DNA from: Acidobacteriota bacterium
GTDB taxonomy: Bacteria > Acidobacteriota > Terriglobia > Terriglobales > Acidobacteriaceae
DNA length: 47,648 nucleotides
Reading direction: 5' to 3'
Assembly (NCBI GenBank): GCA_021778315.1
Contig: JAJYCQ010000009.1
Coordinates: 1-47,648 of the forward strand
In this document: in pieces, positions 1 to 9,324 of the stretch
How the letters are laid out: every line of letters begins with the position of its first letter
Numbering within the stretch: position 1 is the first letter of the stretch
Notes under the pieces: model-generated
Told to the model about the DNA's origin: nothing
The model's input: the letters and a program-made list of their open reading frames with translations, nothing else
The model's database searches: none
Made by a program: the position numbers and the translations under genes

Positions 1-739
1 AGAGGTGGGTTGCGGAGTTGACGAGCCACGTGGCGTGGAGGCCGAGGGTGACGCGGAGGAAGGTTCCCCAGAGCATCATGCCGATGGCTCCGACGACGCG
101 GTGGCCGGGCGAGAGAGCAGCTCCGATGGCAAGCTGCGCGAGGCCGGTGACGACGAGCGGAACGTAGTGGTACTTCGAGAGCCAGACGTGGACGCGATCG
201 CGCGAGAGGTCGGGAGCGTAGCGGCCGAGGAGAGCGGTCTCCGAGTGAAGAGCGCGACCGGAGAGAATCCAGCCGGCGTGAGCCCACCAGGTTCCATCGT
301 GCGGGGTGTGGGGATCGCCTTCCTGGTCGGAGTTCTGATGATGGACGCGATGCGTGGCGACCCAGAAGATGGGTCCACCTTCGAGGGCGAGGCAGCCGCA
401 GGCGGTGACGAAGTACTCCAGCCACTTGGGAACGCGATAGCCGCGGTGGGTGAGCAGGCGGTGATAGGCCATGCCGATGCCGACGTTGATCGCGAAGAAG
501 TACATGATGAAGAAGGCGCCAACGTTTTTGAAGGACCAGAAGATGGGGAGGAAGGCAGCGATGGCACCAACGTGGAAGAGGCCCATGGCGATGGTGGTGA
601 TCCAGTTGATGCGGCCCTGCTGGTGCTCGCGGCCCATGCGCAGGTCCTGCTTGATCTTCTGCGTGACCTGATGGACGGCGGTGAGGGGGCGGGCTGCGGT
701 GGTGGCGCCGGATTGGACTTCAGGGAGAACTGTATTCAT
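1..739 (-). CDS. Acyl-CoA (delta-9 type) fatty acid desaturase, 3' end beyond the window
   Basis: Membrane di-iron desaturase that introduces a double bond into acyl chains and so tunes membrane fluidity. The first 246 residues are present; the C-terminus runs off the left edge. Hydrophobic segments lie at about residues 46-68 and 74-90. The first histidine box is HRLLTH (His93, His98) and the second is HRVHH (His130, His133, His134), followed by the family-typical stretch QNSDQEGDPHTPHDG. The third His box would lie beyond the window. The ATG at 739 gives a normal N-terminus with a short polar leader before the first membrane segment. It is divergent from the phosphoesterase gene at 839, and a palindromic site sits 15-40 bases upstream. 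The family is clear; substrate (acyl-CoA or acyl-lipid) and regiospecificity are inferred. Confidence 0.93.
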   Translation of the reverse strand, partial: MNTVLPEVQSGATTAARPLTAVHQVTQKIKQDLRMGREHQQGRINWITTIAMGLFHVGAIAAFLPIFWSFKNVGAFFIMYFFAINVGIGMAYHRLLTHRGYRVPKWLEYFVTACGCLALEGGPIFWVATHRVHHQNSDQEGDPHTPHDGTWWAHAGWILSGRALHSETALLGRYAPDLSRDRVHVWLSKYHYVPLVVTGLAQLAIGAALSPGHRVVGAIGMMLWGTFLRVTLGLHATWLVNSATHL

Positions 740-753
740 CGTGTGCTCAATTC

Positions 754-779
754 CTAGTAGTACTGTGGATGTCTACTAG
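754..779. promoter_or_regulatory. Inverted repeat (probable operator) upstream of the desaturase gene
   Basis: Perfect 7-base arms CTAGTAG (754-760) and CTACTAG (773-779) are separated by 12 bases. A direct repeat AGTACTG overlaps the same stretch. The site lies just upstream of the desaturase start and in the divergent gap with the phosphoesterase gene. Desaturase genes are often controlled by TetR- or FadR-type repressors binding such sites; no regulator gene is adjacent here, so the assignment is inference. Confidence 0.4.
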
Positions 780-838
780 TACTGACGATACCGGGAGGAC
801 GACGCGACGTGTGTAAGACTTTTGTAACGGGTGAGTCA

Positions 839-3817
839 ATGAAATCTACGGGGATTAATGCGGGGTCGAGTGTGAGGACGATCTCTTGCTGCGTGGCGCT
901 GATGATGGCTTCGGCTGGAGTGCTGGCGGGGGCGGCGGTGGGGCAGACAGGCGCTGCGACGGGTGCGGCCACGGGCGTGAAGACGGGTGCGAAGAAGGTG
1001 GTGAATCTGCCGACGAGCAAGCAGTTGCTGCTGCCGGTTCCGGGAGATCCGCAGAGGCTGAACAGCTTGCCGATGACGCTGGTGACGTCTCCGCACCGGC
1101 GATGGGTGGTGTCGCTGAATGCGGGGTATGGGACGTATGAGTCGGGGTATGCGCAGTCGTTGGCGGTGATCGATACGCGGACGGGTGAGATGCGTGATTT
1201 TCCGGACGCGAGGGTGGGACTGGAGGCAGCGCAGACGTTTTTTTCGGGGCTGGCGTTTAGTGGAGACGGGACGAAGGTGTATGCGAGTCTGGCGTCGTCG
1301 AGTGACCCGGTGGGGGATGGTGCGAAGAAGACGGGCAATGGGATTGTGGTGTACGGGTTTGCAGATGGGGTGTTGACGCCGCAGAGCTTTTTCAAGCTGC
1401 CGATGGTGACGCTGGCGACGGGGCGGCATACGGCGTATGTTCCGGAGGGCGATGCGACTGGTGCCGGAACAATGGGGGTGCCTTATCCGGCGGCGATTGC
1501 GGTGGTGCCGGGGGCGAAGGAGCGGTTGCTGGTTGCGGAAAATCTGTCGGATGCGGTGGTGCTGATGGACGCGGCGACGGGAGAGGTTGAGCGCAGCTTT
1601 GATGTGAGTGAGAGCGAGGATGTGCCGTCGACGTATCCGATTGCGGTTGCGGTGACGAAGGATGGGAAGCGCGCGTTTGTGGCGTTGTGGAATGCGAGCG
1701 AGGTGGTGGAGTTGGACCTGGCGAGCGGTACGGTGGTGCGGAGGGTGGCGCTGCTGAAGCCTCGGGTGGCGACGGCGGCGGGGACGCATCCGTGTGCGCT
1801 GCTGCTGGATGAACATGCTGGAACACTGTATGTGGCGCTGTCGAATCGGGATGCTGTGGCGTCGGTTGCGATTGGGAGAGCGGAGGCTCCGGTGCTGGCG
1901 GTGCGAGGGTACTTCGATACGCGGCTGCCGGGACAGAGCTACTTTGGCGCAGAGCCGGTGGCGCTGGCGAGGAGCGTGGATGGGGCGAGGGTGTATGCGG
2001 CGAATATGGGGTCGGATGCAGTGGCGGTGTTGGATCCTCATGCAGTGCGGAGGGTGCGGAATGGGAAGGGAATGGCGGAGCCGGTGGGGTTTGTGCCGAC
2101 GGAGTTGATGCCGGTGGCGCTGGTGGAGAGTGGCGGGAAGCTGTATGTGGCGACGGACAAGGGCAAGGGCGCGGGACGGAATAACTTTGCGCAACGGGTG
2201 GCGGGAAGGGAATCGCGGGGAGGGACGTCGACGTATATTGGCACGCTGCTGTATGGGTCGGTGGCGGCGCTGGATGAGGGTGCGATGGAGGATGGGCTGA
2301 AGGCTTCGACGGAGGAGGTGCTGGTGTCGAACCGGATGAGGGCGGCGAGGGAGACGATTCAATTTGCGAAGACGGGGGCTAGCCCGATCAAGGCACCCGA
2401 GGGATCACCGATCAAGGCACCCGAGGGATCACCGATCAAGCATGTGATCTACATCATCAAGGAGAACCGGACGTACGATCAGGTGCTGGGGGATTTGAGC
2501 AAGGATGGGAAGCGGGTGGGCAATGGCGATCCTTCGCTGACGATGTATGGGGCTGGGGTGACTCCGAATCAACATGCGCTGGCGCTGCAGTTTGGGGTGC
2601 TGGATAACTTTTATGACTCGGCTGAGGTGTCGGGTGATGGGCACGTGTGGTCGAATGCGGGGATTGGCACGGACTACCTGGAGGACACGTGGCAGCAGAA
2701 TTATCGGGGGAGACAACGCACGTACGACTATGAGGGGATGGTCGCGGATGGGTATCCTCTGCTGCAGCATATTCCGGATGTGGTGGAGCCGAACAGCGGC
2801 TACATCTGGACGGATATGGTGGCGCATGGGAAGACGGTGTATCACTTTGCGGAGTATGTGTCTTCGATCTTCTGTGGGGAGAAGGCGGCGAAGAAGATGG
2901 AGGTGAATCCGCAACTGGGTCCGACGTCTGGCGGTGTGATGGAGTGTGTGCCTCCGACGATCAAGCCGGGCGACGCGATGCCGGAGGAGTGGGGCGGAGG
3001 GAAGAATCTTTGGCCGTGGGCGATTCCCCGGCTGGCAGGAAATATTGCGACGAAGCCGGAACTGGTGGGGCACTTTGCGCCGGAGTCTCCGGACTTTAAT
3101 TTGATGATTCCGGACCAGGTCCGGGTGAATGTGTTCCTGCGGCATCTGGCGCAGTGGGAGAAGGATCGTGCGGCGGGGAAGGACACGATGCCGAACTTTA
3201 TTCAGCTTCGTTTGCCGAATGATCATACGGCGGGGACGAGGCCGGGTGGGCCTTCGCCGAAGTCTTCGGTGGCGGATAATGACCTGGCGATCGGGAGAGC
3301 GGTGGAGGCGATTTCGCACTCGGCTTACTGGGACGACACGGCGTTTTTTATTCTTGAGGACGATGCGCAGAATGGGGCGGACCATGTGGATGCGCACCGG
3401 TCGCTGGGGATTGTGGTGAGCAAGTATGCACCGCATCCGAAGGCGGGGAAGGCGGCGTTTGTGGATAGCCGGTTCTACTCGACGGTGAGTATGCTGCGGA
3501 CGATGGAGACGCTGCTGGGTGTTCCTCCGATGAATAATAACGACGCGTTTGCTTCGCTGATATCGACTCTGTTTACGGGGCCCGGAGACCAGCCGGCGTT
3601 TGTGGCGGATGTGTCGAATCGTGAGAATGGATTGATTTATACGGCGAATAAGGCGACGGCTCCGGGGGCCGCGGAGTCGATGAAGATGGACTTCCGGCAT
3701 GCGGACCGGGCGGACTCGGGGAAGCTGAATTTGATTCTGTGGCAGGATGCGATGGGGTCGAAGACGGTGCCCGCGATGCTGCTGGAGAAGCATGCCAAGA
3801 AGAAGGACGACGACTAG
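839..3817 (+). CDS. Secreted YncE-type beta-propeller / phosphoesterase fusion protein
   Basis: A 992-residue exported protein of the bifunctional YncE family / alkaline-phosphatase-like family. The N-terminus is a Sec signal (MKSTGINAGSSVRTISCCVA, then an Ala-rich h-region and a cut near AVGQ). Residues about 50-500 carry YVTN/lactonase-like propeller repeats (for example AVAVTKDGKRAFVALWNASE). Residues about 535-960 are a PF04185-type phosphoesterase: KENRTYDQVLGD (541-552), NDHT (794-797), DNDLAIG and EDDAQNGADHVDAHR (from 840). The domains are joined by a tandem linker repeat. ATG 839 is preferred for the clean signal peptide; a GTG at 809 behind GGGAGG would add ten residues. Likely a periplasmic or surface phosphatase/phospholipase-like enzyme; the substrate is unknown. 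A paralogue lies at 13018-15798. Confidence 0.85.
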   Translation: MKSTGINAGSSVRTISCCVALMMASAGVLAGAAVGQTGAATGAATGVKTGAKKVVNLPTSKQLLLPVPGDPQRLNSLPMTLVTSPHRRWVVSLNAGYGTYESGYAQSLAVIDTRTGEMRDFPDARVGLEAAQTFFSGLAFSGDGTKVYASLASSSDPVGDGAKKTGNGIVVYGFADGVLTPQSFFKLPMVTLATGRHTAYVPEGDATGAGTMGVPYPAAIAVVPGAKERLLVAENLSDAVVLMDAATGEVERSFDVSESEDVPSTYPIAVAVTKDGKRAFVALWNASEVVELDLASGTVVRRVALLKPRVATAAGTHPCALLLDEHAGTLYVALSNRDAVASVAIGRAEAPVLAVRGYFDTRLPGQSYFGAEPVALARSVDGARVYAANMGSDAVAVLDPHAVRRVRNGKGMAEPVGFVPTELMPVALVESGGKLYVATDKGKGAGRNNFAQRVAGRESRGGTSTYIGTLLYGSVAALDEGAMEDGLKASTEEVLVSNRMRAARETIQFAKTGASPIKAPEGSPIKAPEGSPIKHVIYIIKENRTYDQVLGDLSKDGKRVGNGDPSLTMYGAGVTPNQHALALQFGVLDNFYDSAEVSGDGHVWSNAGIGTDYLEDTWQQNYRGRQRTYDYEGMVADGYPLLQHIPDVVEPNSGYIWTDMVAHGKTVYHFAEYVSSIFCGEKAAKKMEVNPQLGPTSGGVMECVPPTIKPGDAMPEEWGGGKNLWPWAIPRLAGNIATKPELVGHFAPESPDFNLMIPDQVRVNVFLRHLAQWEKDRAAGKDTMPNFIQLRLPNDHTAGTRPGGPSPKSSVADNDLAIGRAVEAISHSAYWDDTAFFILEDDAQNGADHVDAHRSLGIVVSKYAPHPKAGKAAFVDSRFYSTVSMLRTMETLLGVPPMNNNDAFASLISTLFTGPGDQPAFVADVSNRENGLIYTANKATAPGAAESMKMDFRHADRADSGKLNLILWQDAMGSKTVPAMLLEKHAKKKDDD
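2391..2442 (+). repeat. 24-base tandem repeat encoding the interdomain linker
   Basis: The unit encoding SPIKAPEG occurs twice in tandem, followed by a third partial copy (SPIK), exactly between the propeller and the phosphoesterase domain. The copies are almost identical at DNA level, so the duplication is recent or a replication-slippage product. Confidence 0.8.
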
Positions 3818-3930
3818 GGTCCTACGCGGACGGCGAGGGTTAGGGTATGGGCGGACTGGCGGTTCGGGAGTGGCCGCGCGGAACCTGTCCATGCTGCATG
3901 AAGTCGCGTTGTGCGCGGGGTGTCCGGCTG

Positions 3931-5388
3931 CTATGAGGCGGGGGTGAAGCCCATGGCGGCGGCGGGGACGGGCTCATCGTCGGAGACTTCGCTGGCGATG
4001 TTCAGCAGCAGATCGTCATCTTGCATGGAGAGGGCTGAGGGCTTTTGCTTGAGGCCGAAGAGGCCGATGACGACGAGCGAGAGGATGATGGGCTCGATGG
4101 GCTGGCGGTAGTCCATCAAGGGGTGCGAGATGTAGTAGGCGATGGGGAAGAGGGCGATGGCGATGACGTAGGGGAGAGCGGCGGTGCGGTCGGTGCGCCA
4201 CCAGCGGCGCAGGCCGATGAGCATGAAGAGGGTGAGGGTGGAGCAGAAGAAGACGTTGGGGAGTTGGAATGGCTCGGACTTGACATAGTCGGGAGCGAGG
4301 CTCCAGAAGCCGGTCCAGTAGGCGGCGATGCGGCGGAGGGTGAGGCCGATGAAGAAGAGCTTGTGGTCGGTGAGGAACTGCGTGGCGAGGACGTGCTTCT
4401 GGGCGAAGTAGCGGACTTCGCCGGAGGCTATGTAGTCCCGCATCTCGGCGGGGTTGCTGGCGGGGTGCGCCCAGGCGAGGGTGGGGTTGGAGGTGTCACC
4501 GTTGTTGGCAGACCAGAACTCGTCCCAGAAATCGTCGCGGACGGGGCAGATGACGTGGAGTGTGCGGTAGTTGCGGGCGGTCCAGGGAGCCATGACGGCG
4601 AAGATTCCGAGGACGGCGAGAAGGCCGCTGCGGAGCCACGGGCCGCCGTTCTGGCGGAGCTTCCAGAGAGCGATCAGGAGCAGAAAGGGGAAGAGCGAGA
4701 GCAGCGAGGGATTGGAGAGGACGGTGAGACCGTAGAGCAGGCCGAAGGCGAGCCAGGCGATGCGGCGGGTGCGGAGGAGATGGAGTCTCTGCACGGCCCA
4801 GAAGCAGGTGGCGAAGAGGAGGGCGGTGAGGGAGTAGTCCCATACGCGACCTGCGGAGAAGTAGATGGCGAAGGGATAGACGGCCCAGCCGAGGGCGGCG
4901 ATGCGTGCGATGCGGAGGGTCGCGGCGCTGCGCAGGGTGAAGTAGATGGGGATGCAGGTGAGCGCGGAGAAGAGGCTGTTGAGCGAGAGGATGACGACGG
5001 CGGAGGCGGCGGTGTAGAGGCCGAAGATGCGGAAGACGAGGGAGAGGAGAAAGGGATAGAGCGGGGGGATGTCTGCGGTGGGGCCGGTGAGGGGAAGGAA
5101 GGGTGAGGAGAAGCCTCGGCCGAGGGCGAGGCTTCGGGCGGTCCAGCCCATCTCAAAGCCGAATTCGCCGTGGTCGAGGGTGGGTGCGGAGACGTCGCGG
5201 AAGACGAAGGCGACGATGACCAGACGGATGGCGAGGGCGAAGAGGACGGTGGCTGCGAGGAAGAGGGTGGGCGATTGGAGCCAGGCGGTTGCAGACCGAA
5301 TTTTGAAGTTGGTGGTGCTGCTCGTTGAGCTTATGGGAAGGGTCGCGGTGGACCGGTGCAGGGTTTGAGCAGCTTTGAATCGTGACAT
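3931..5388 (-). CDS. GT-C fold membrane glycosyltransferase (GT39/ArnT-like)
   Basis: A 485-residue polytopic protein. After a polar N-terminus the first membrane helix (about 41-64) is followed by a periplasmic loop with DHGEFGFEMGWTARSL (Asp72, Glu75), the acidic-loop position typical of lipid-phosphate-sugar dependent GT-C transferases. About ten further hydrophobic segments follow, then a soluble tail ending QKPSALSMQDDDLLLNIASE. Such enzymes move a sugar from a polyprenyl-phosphate donor to lipid, protein or glycan at the outer face of the inner membrane. Donor and acceptor cannot be read from the sequence. It stands alone, in the same direction as the IclR gene, with two palindromes in its 111-base upstream gap. 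Confidence 0.8.
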   Translation of the reverse strand: MSRFKAAQTLHRSTATLPISSTSSTTNFKIRSATAWLQSPTLFLAATVLFALAIRLVIVAFVFRDVSAPTLDHGEFGFEMGWTARSLALGRGFSSPFLPLTGPTADIPPLYPFLLSLVFRIFGLYTAASAVVILSLNSLFSALTCIPIYFTLRSAATLRIARIAALGWAVYPFAIYFSAGRVWDYSLTALLFATCFWAVQRLHLLRTRRIAWLAFGLLYGLTVLSNPSLLSLFPFLLLIALWKLRQNGGPWLRSGLLAVLGIFAVMAPWTARNYRTLHVICPVRDDFWDEFWSANNGDTSNPTLAWAHPASNPAEMRDYIASGEVRYFAQKHVLATQFLTDHKLFFIGLTLRRIAAYWTGFWSLAPDYVKSEPFQLPNVFFCSTLTLFMLIGLRRWWRTDRTAALPYVIAIALFPIAYYISHPLMDYRQPIEPIILSLVVIGLFGLKQKPSALSMQDDDLLLNIASEVSDDEPVPAAAMGFTPAS

Positions 5389-5401
5389 CAGGCTTCGGTG
5401 T

Positions 5402-5455
5402 GTCTACCTCTAGAGGTTAGACGGGAGATTTTGAAGTACGTGTCACTGTATACAG
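5402..5455. promoter_or_regulatory. Two palindromes upstream of the glycosyltransferase
   Basis: Two perfect palindromes lie in the 111-base gap before the glycosyltransferase start: ACCTCTAGAGGT (5406-5417), flanked by GTCTA (5402-5406) and TAGAC (5418-5422), and CTGTATACAG (5446-5455). Their symmetry and position suit dimeric repressor sites. The IclR-type gene immediately upstream is a candidate binder, but nothing in the sequence proves it. Confidence 0.4.
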
Positions 5456-5499
5456 AATTAGCTTGAAAGAGCAATGAAGGGTGGGGAATCGAGGTTGAG

Positions 5500-6348
5500 T
5501 CAGCGGAGGAAGACGCTGAGTTCGGCGGCGGCGGCGCGGAGGGGAGGGAGAAAGCGGGTCTGCATGTCGAGCATGGGCATGCGGGGAGCGTGGCCGCTGA
5601 GGTTGACGACGGCGACGACCCGGCCATTGCCGGCGTAGACGGGGACGGCGATGGAGCGGAGGCCGATCTCATACTCCTGATCGCAGAGGGCGTAGCCGTT
5701 GCGGCGGACGTTGCGGAGGGCGAGGCGGAGCTTGTCGACGGAGTTGATGGTGCGGGCGGTGTATTGGGTGAGAATGACGCGGGAGAGGTAGGCTTCGAGC
5801 TGATCCTGCGGGAGATAGGCGAGGAGGACGCGGCCCATGCTGGTGCAGAAGGCGGGGAGACGCGAGCCGATGTGGAGGTCGACGGACATGACGCGTGTGA
5901 CGGTGGTGCGGGCGATGTAGACGATGTTGTCGCCGTCGAGGGTGGCGACGGAGAAGCTTTCGCCGTAGATGGCGGACATTCGCTCGAGGATGGGCTGGGC
6001 GGCGTTGGCGAGGGTGCTGGAGGCGGTGTAGGTGTTGGCGAGAGTGAGCATCTTGGGGCGGAGGGAGTAGCGCTGGGACTCGTCTGCACCTGCGAAGCCG
6101 AGCTTGACGAGGGTGTAGAGGCAGCGGCGGACGGCGGCGCGGGAGAGGCCGGTGCGGAGGGAGAGCTGCGAGATGGTCATCTGCGGCGATTGAGGCGTGA
6201 AGGCTTCGATGACGACGAGGCCGCGGGCGAGGGAGGCCATGAAGTTGGGGTCGCCGGTGTAGGCGTCGAGCGCAGTGCCGGGGAGCGGCTTGGCGGGTGC
6301 GGGGTGCTTGGCTGCGGAAGGAGTGGTGAGGGTTGCGGCGGGTGACAA
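5500..6348 (-). CDS. IclR-family transcriptional regulator, PcaR/PcaU/PobR-like
   Basis: A 282-residue one-component regulator. Residues 33-95 carry the N-terminal winged helix-turn-helix (DPNFMASLARGLVVIEAF, then MTISQLSLRTGLSRAAVRRC); the DPNFMxSLARGL opening is typical of the PcaU/PobR branch, which senses aromatic acids. The IclR effector domain follows (about 110-280, with IGSRLPAFCTSMGRVLLAY and the closing VNLSGH). The start is TTG 6348: GGAGG sits six bases upstream and no in-frame ATG lies further up. No aromatic-degradation genes are nearby, so the regulon is unknown and could include the glycosyltransferase 111 bases downstream. Confidence 0.87.
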   Translation of the reverse strand: MSPAATLTTPSAAKHPAPAKPLPGTALDAYTGDPNFMASLARGLVVIEAFTPQSPQMTISQLSLRTGLSRAAVRRCLYTLVKLGFAGADESQRYSLRPKMLTLANTYTASSTLANAAQPILERMSAIYGESFSVATLDGDNIVYIARTTVTRVMSVDLHIGSRLPAFCTSMGRVLLAYLPQDQLEAYLSRVILTQYTARTINSVDKLRLALRNVRRNGYALCDQEYEIGLRSIAVPVYAGNGRVVAVVNLSGHAPRMPMLDMQTRFLPPLRAAAAELSVFLR

Positions 6349-6481
6349 TCGATGCCTCCAGGGGCGGCTTGTTCGATGGGAGTGCGATTGCCGCGCTGTA
6401 TCTACGATAAACGCACAGTGGGGGAAAGCGCAACAATCTTAGGGGCTAGAGGGAGAATTTTGAGATGGTGTGGTGGGGAGA

Positions 6482-6598
6482 GCGGTCGTTTGTTGCCGCG
6501 GACGATAATCCACGCACCACCCCAGCGGACAAAAGAACGTCCGCCGGGGACCCTGGCCTGCCTGACGATAAACCTGTCAGGCGAGGATGGGGCACTCG
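6482..6598. repeat. Composite palindromic intergenic repeat (copy 1)
   Basis: Lies between the isomerase stop and the IclR start. It holds two hairpins: GCGGAC (6525-6530) with GTCCGC (6539-6544), and GCCTGAC (6560-6566) with GTCAGGC (6576-6582). It ends in GAGGATGGGGCACTC. The left part (GATAATCCACGCACCACCCCA) and the right end recur, slightly altered, at 25543-25650 inside a coding frame. The T-tract of a classical terminator is missing. The rest of the 267-base gap (6349-6615) shows nothing else. Confidence 0.6.
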
Positions 6599-6615
6599 TC
6601 ATTATTGGTTCGGAG

Positions 6616-8247
6616 TTATTTGTGGTTGCGGTAGAGGTTGATTAGGTTGGTGGTGGAGGTGTCGTGGCCCTTTGTGGTGTCGGTGGGGGATTCCAGTTCG
6701 CCGAGGATCTTGGTGGCGAGGACTTTGCCTAGTTCGACTCCCCATTGGTCGAAGGAGTCGATGGACCAGATGACTCCTTGCGTGAAGACAGCGTGCTCGT
6801 AGAGAGCGATGAGGGAGCCGAGGATGTGGGGTGTGAGGTGCTCGGCGAGGATCGTGTTGCTGGGGCGATTGCCCTCGAAGACTTTGTGGGGGACGAGGGC
6901 TTCGGGGACTCCTTCGGCGCGGACCTCTTCGGCGGTCTTGCCGAAGGCGAGGGCTTCGGCCTGGGCGAAGACGTTGGCCATCAGCATGTCGTGATGACGG
7001 CCGAGGGGGTTGAGGGTTTTGTAGAAACCGATGAAGTCACAGGGGATGAGGCGGGTGCCCTGGTGGATGAGCTGGTAGAAGGAGTGCTGGCCGTTGGTAC
7101 CGGGCTCGCCCCAGTAGATGGGGCCGGTTTGGGTGTCTACGTGGGTGCCGTCGAGGGTGACGTGCTTGCCGTTGGACTCCATGGTGAGCTGCTGGAGGTA
7201 GGCGGGGAAGCGCTTGAGGTATTGCTCGTAGGGGAGAATAGCGACGGTCTGGGCGTCGAAGAAGTCGGTGTACCAGACGGTGAGGAGGCCGAGCAGCGCG
7301 GGGAGATTTTGCTCGAGGGGAGTGGTGCGGAAGTGGACGTCCATGGCGTGGAAGCCGGCGAGCATCTGGCGGAAGTTGTCAGGGCCGATGGCGATCATGG
7401 TGGAGAGGCCGATGGCGGAGTCCATGGAGTAGCGGCCGCCGACCCAATCCCAGAAGCCGAACATGTTGGCGGTGTCGATGCCGAATTTGGAGACGGCTTC
7501 GGCGTTGGTGGAGATGGCGGCGAAGTGGTTGGCGATGGCCTCGGTGTGCTGGAGTTTGGCGAGGGCCCAGACTCGCGCGCTGTGGGCGTTCGTCATGGTC
7601 TCGAGGGTGGTGAAGGTCTTGGAGGCGACGAGGAAGAGCGTCTCTTCGGGATCGAGGTCGCGGACGGCTTCGGCGAAGTCGGTGCCGTCTACGTTGGAGA
7701 CGAAGCGGAAGGTGAGGTCACGGTGGGTGTAGTGGCGGAGGGCCTCGTAGGCCATGACGGGGCCGAGGTCGGAGCCTCCGATGCCGATGTTGACGATGTT
7801 TTTGATGGGCTTGCCGGTGTAGCCGAGCCAGTTGCCGGAGCGGATTTTGTCGGCGAAGGCGGACATCTTGTCGAGGACTTCGTGGACGGCGGGGACTACG
7901 TCTTCTCCGTCGACGAAGATCTGTTCGGATTTGGGGGCGCGGAGGGCTATGTGGAGGACGGCGCGGTTCTCGGTGGTGTTGATTTTCTGGCCGGTGAACA
8001 TGGCTTCGGTGTGTTGCTTGAGGCCGGACTGTTTGGCGAGGTCGAGGAGGAGTTTAAGGGTGTCGTCGGTGATGCGATTTTTGGAGTAATCGAGGAAGAG
8101 GCCGCAGGCTTCGGCGGTGAAGCGGGTGCCGCGGGAGGGGTCGGATTGGAAGAGGTCGCGGAGGTGTTGGGGGCGGATGGTATCGGCGTGCTGCTGAAGG
8201 GCGATCCAGGCTGGGCGGGAGGCCAGCGGGGCGATGCGGTCGGTCAT
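6616..8247 (-). CDS. pgi: Glucose-6-phosphate isomerase
   Basis: Cytoplasmic enzyme interconverting glucose-6-phosphate and fructose-6-phosphate in glycolysis and gluconeogenesis; 543 residues, the usual length of the long bacterial form. The sugar-phosphate-binding segment [20 protein letters not shown] starts at residue 142. Signature 1 is [12 protein letters not shown] (266-277) and signature 2 is [11 protein letters not shown] (498-508). The catalytic residues expected from E. coli Pgi are present: Glu357 (TMESNGK), His388 (GQHSF) and Lys508. ATG 8247 is preceded by AGGAGAG at good spacing; the open frame extends 80 codons further up but without family similarity. Monocistronic and divergent from the hydrolase gene. 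Confidence 0.97.
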   Translation of the reverse strand: MTDRIAPLASRPAWIALQQHADTIRPQHLRDLFQSDPSRGTRFTAEACGLFLDYSKNRITDDTLKLLLDLAKQSGLKQHTEAMFTGQKINTTENRAVLHIALRAPKSEQIFVDGEDVVPAVHEVLDKMSAFADKIRSGNWLGYTGKPIKNIVNIGIGGSDLGPVMAYEALRHYTHRDLTFRFVSNVDGTDFAEAVRDLDPEETLFLVASKTFTTLETMTNAHSARVWALAKLQHTEAIANHFAAISTNAEAVSKFGIDTANMFGFWDWVGGRYSMDSAIGLSTMIAIGPDNFRQMLAGFHAMDVHFRTTPLEQNLPALLGLLTVWYTDFFDAQTVAILPYEQYLKRFPAYLQQLTMESNGKHVTLDGTHVDTQTGPIYWGEPGTNGQHSFYQLIHQGTRLIPCDFIGFYKTLNPLGRHHDMLMANVFAQAEALAFGKTAEEVRAEGVPEALVPHKVFEGNRPSNTILAEHLTPHILGSLIALYEHAVFTQGVIWSIDSFDQWGVELGKVLATKILGELESPTDTTKGHDTSTTNLINLYRNHK

Positions 8248-8485
8248 TTCGATCTCTCCTGTGGGCGAGGGCCGGGCACGCGGGAATGCGGCGTGCGGCG
8301 CGGAGCTCGCTGGAGATATTAGAGCATTGTCGAGGGAGGTGAGAACAGGCGGCGGGGAGAGAGGAATATGGGGGGGCGCGGCGCTGCGCAAAAGGCTGCG
8401 CGGGTTTGGTGGAGAGAAGTGATGTTGCAGAGTTTTGAGAGGGGGTGTGGAGAGGGGCGGGTGTCGTAGGATGAAGGCACTGCTC

Positions 8486-9226
8486 ATGGAGATAACGACG
8501 AAAAAACTGGTGCTGCTGCCCGGGATGGATGGGAGTGTGGAGTTGTTGCGGGGGTTCGCGGAGGCCCTGCCCGAGGGGCTGGAGGCGGAGACGCTGTGGT
8601 ATCCGCAGGACCGGTGGATGGACCTTCGGGATCTGGCGGGAACGCTGCGGGGAGCGCTGCCGGTGGAGGAGCCGTTTGTGCTGGTGGCGGAGTCGTTTGG
8701 GGTTCCGCTGGCGATTTTGATTGCGGCGCTGGATCCTCCGAATTTGAAGGGGGTGGTGGCGTGCGCGGGGTTTGTGCGGAGTCCGCTGCGGGGATGGAAG
8801 AGGGAACTGGTGTGGGAGCTGGCACCGCTGCTGTCGCATGTGACGATGCCGGGGTTTGTGGCGAGGTATTGGATGGTGGGGGATGAGGTTCCGAGGGCGA
8901 TGGTGGAGTCGGTGACGGGGGCGGTGTCGTGGGTGACGCCGAAGGTGCTGGCGGAACGGGTTCGCGAGGCTCTGAATGTGGATGTGCGGGGAGAGCTGGC
9001 GCAGGTGAAGGTTCCGATGCTTTATGTGCAGCCGACACGGGACCGGCTGGTGGATGCGGCGTGCGCGGAGGAGTTGATGACGGTGAGGCAGGGGAGGCTG
9101 GTGAGGATCGATGGGCCGCACCTGTTGATGCAGGCGAAGCCGGTGCTGTGCGCGGAGGCGGTGGCGGAATTTGTGGGGGAACTGGTGTGGGAGGTGGAGA
9201 AAGAGGGGCGTGGCGTTGCGCTGTAA
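8486..9226 (+). CDS. Alpha/beta hydrolase (small esterase-like)
   Basis: A 246-residue cytoplasmic alpha/beta-hydrolase fold protein. It opens with the strand [11 protein letters not shown], whose loop supplies the oxyanion hole. The nucleophile elbow is VLVAESFG (Ser70), the acid is likely Asp186 in [10 protein letters not shown], and the His is His212 in IDGPHLLMQ. It is shorter than most lipases and has a reduced cap. Two ATGs are possible: 8471, or 8486, which has GAAGG eight bases upstream and begins right at the first strand; I use 8486. The substrate cannot be told. It is divergent from pgi (about 240 bases of upstream space with no gene in it). Confidence 0.8.
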   Translation: MEITTKKLVLLPGMDGSVELLRGFAEALPEGLEAETLWYPQDRWMDLRDLAGTLRGALPVEEPFVLVAESFGVPLAILIAALDPPNLKGVVACAGFVRSPLRGWKRELVWELAPLLSHVTMPGFVARYWMVGDEVPRAMVESVTGAVSWVTPKVLAERVREALNVDVRGELAQVKVPMLYVQPTRDRLVDAACAEELMTVRQGRLVRIDGPHLLMQAKPVLCAEAVAEFVGELVWEVEKEGRGVAL

Positions 9227-9239
9227 GGTGCGGCGTGGG

Positions 9240-9316
9240 TGGTGGGCGAGACAGGGATCGAACCTGTAACCCCGGACTTAGAAGGTCCGTGCTCTATCCA
9301 ATTGAGCTACTCGCCC
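9240..9316 (-). tRNA. tRNA-Arg (anticodon TCT)
   Basis: The acceptor stem GGGCGAG pairs with CTCGCCC, the anticodon stem CGGAC/GTCCG holds the loop CTTCTAA with anticodon TCT, and the T-arm is ACAGG-TTCGATC-CCTGT. The discriminator A and 3' CCA are encoded (9243-9240). Reads AGA codons. Confidence 0.97.
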
Positions 9317-9324
9317 CGGTGGAG

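Noticed and set aside
6560..6582. Rho-independent terminator of pgi
   Set aside because: The stem is good, but no T-run follows in the direction of pgi transcription; treated as part of the repeat.
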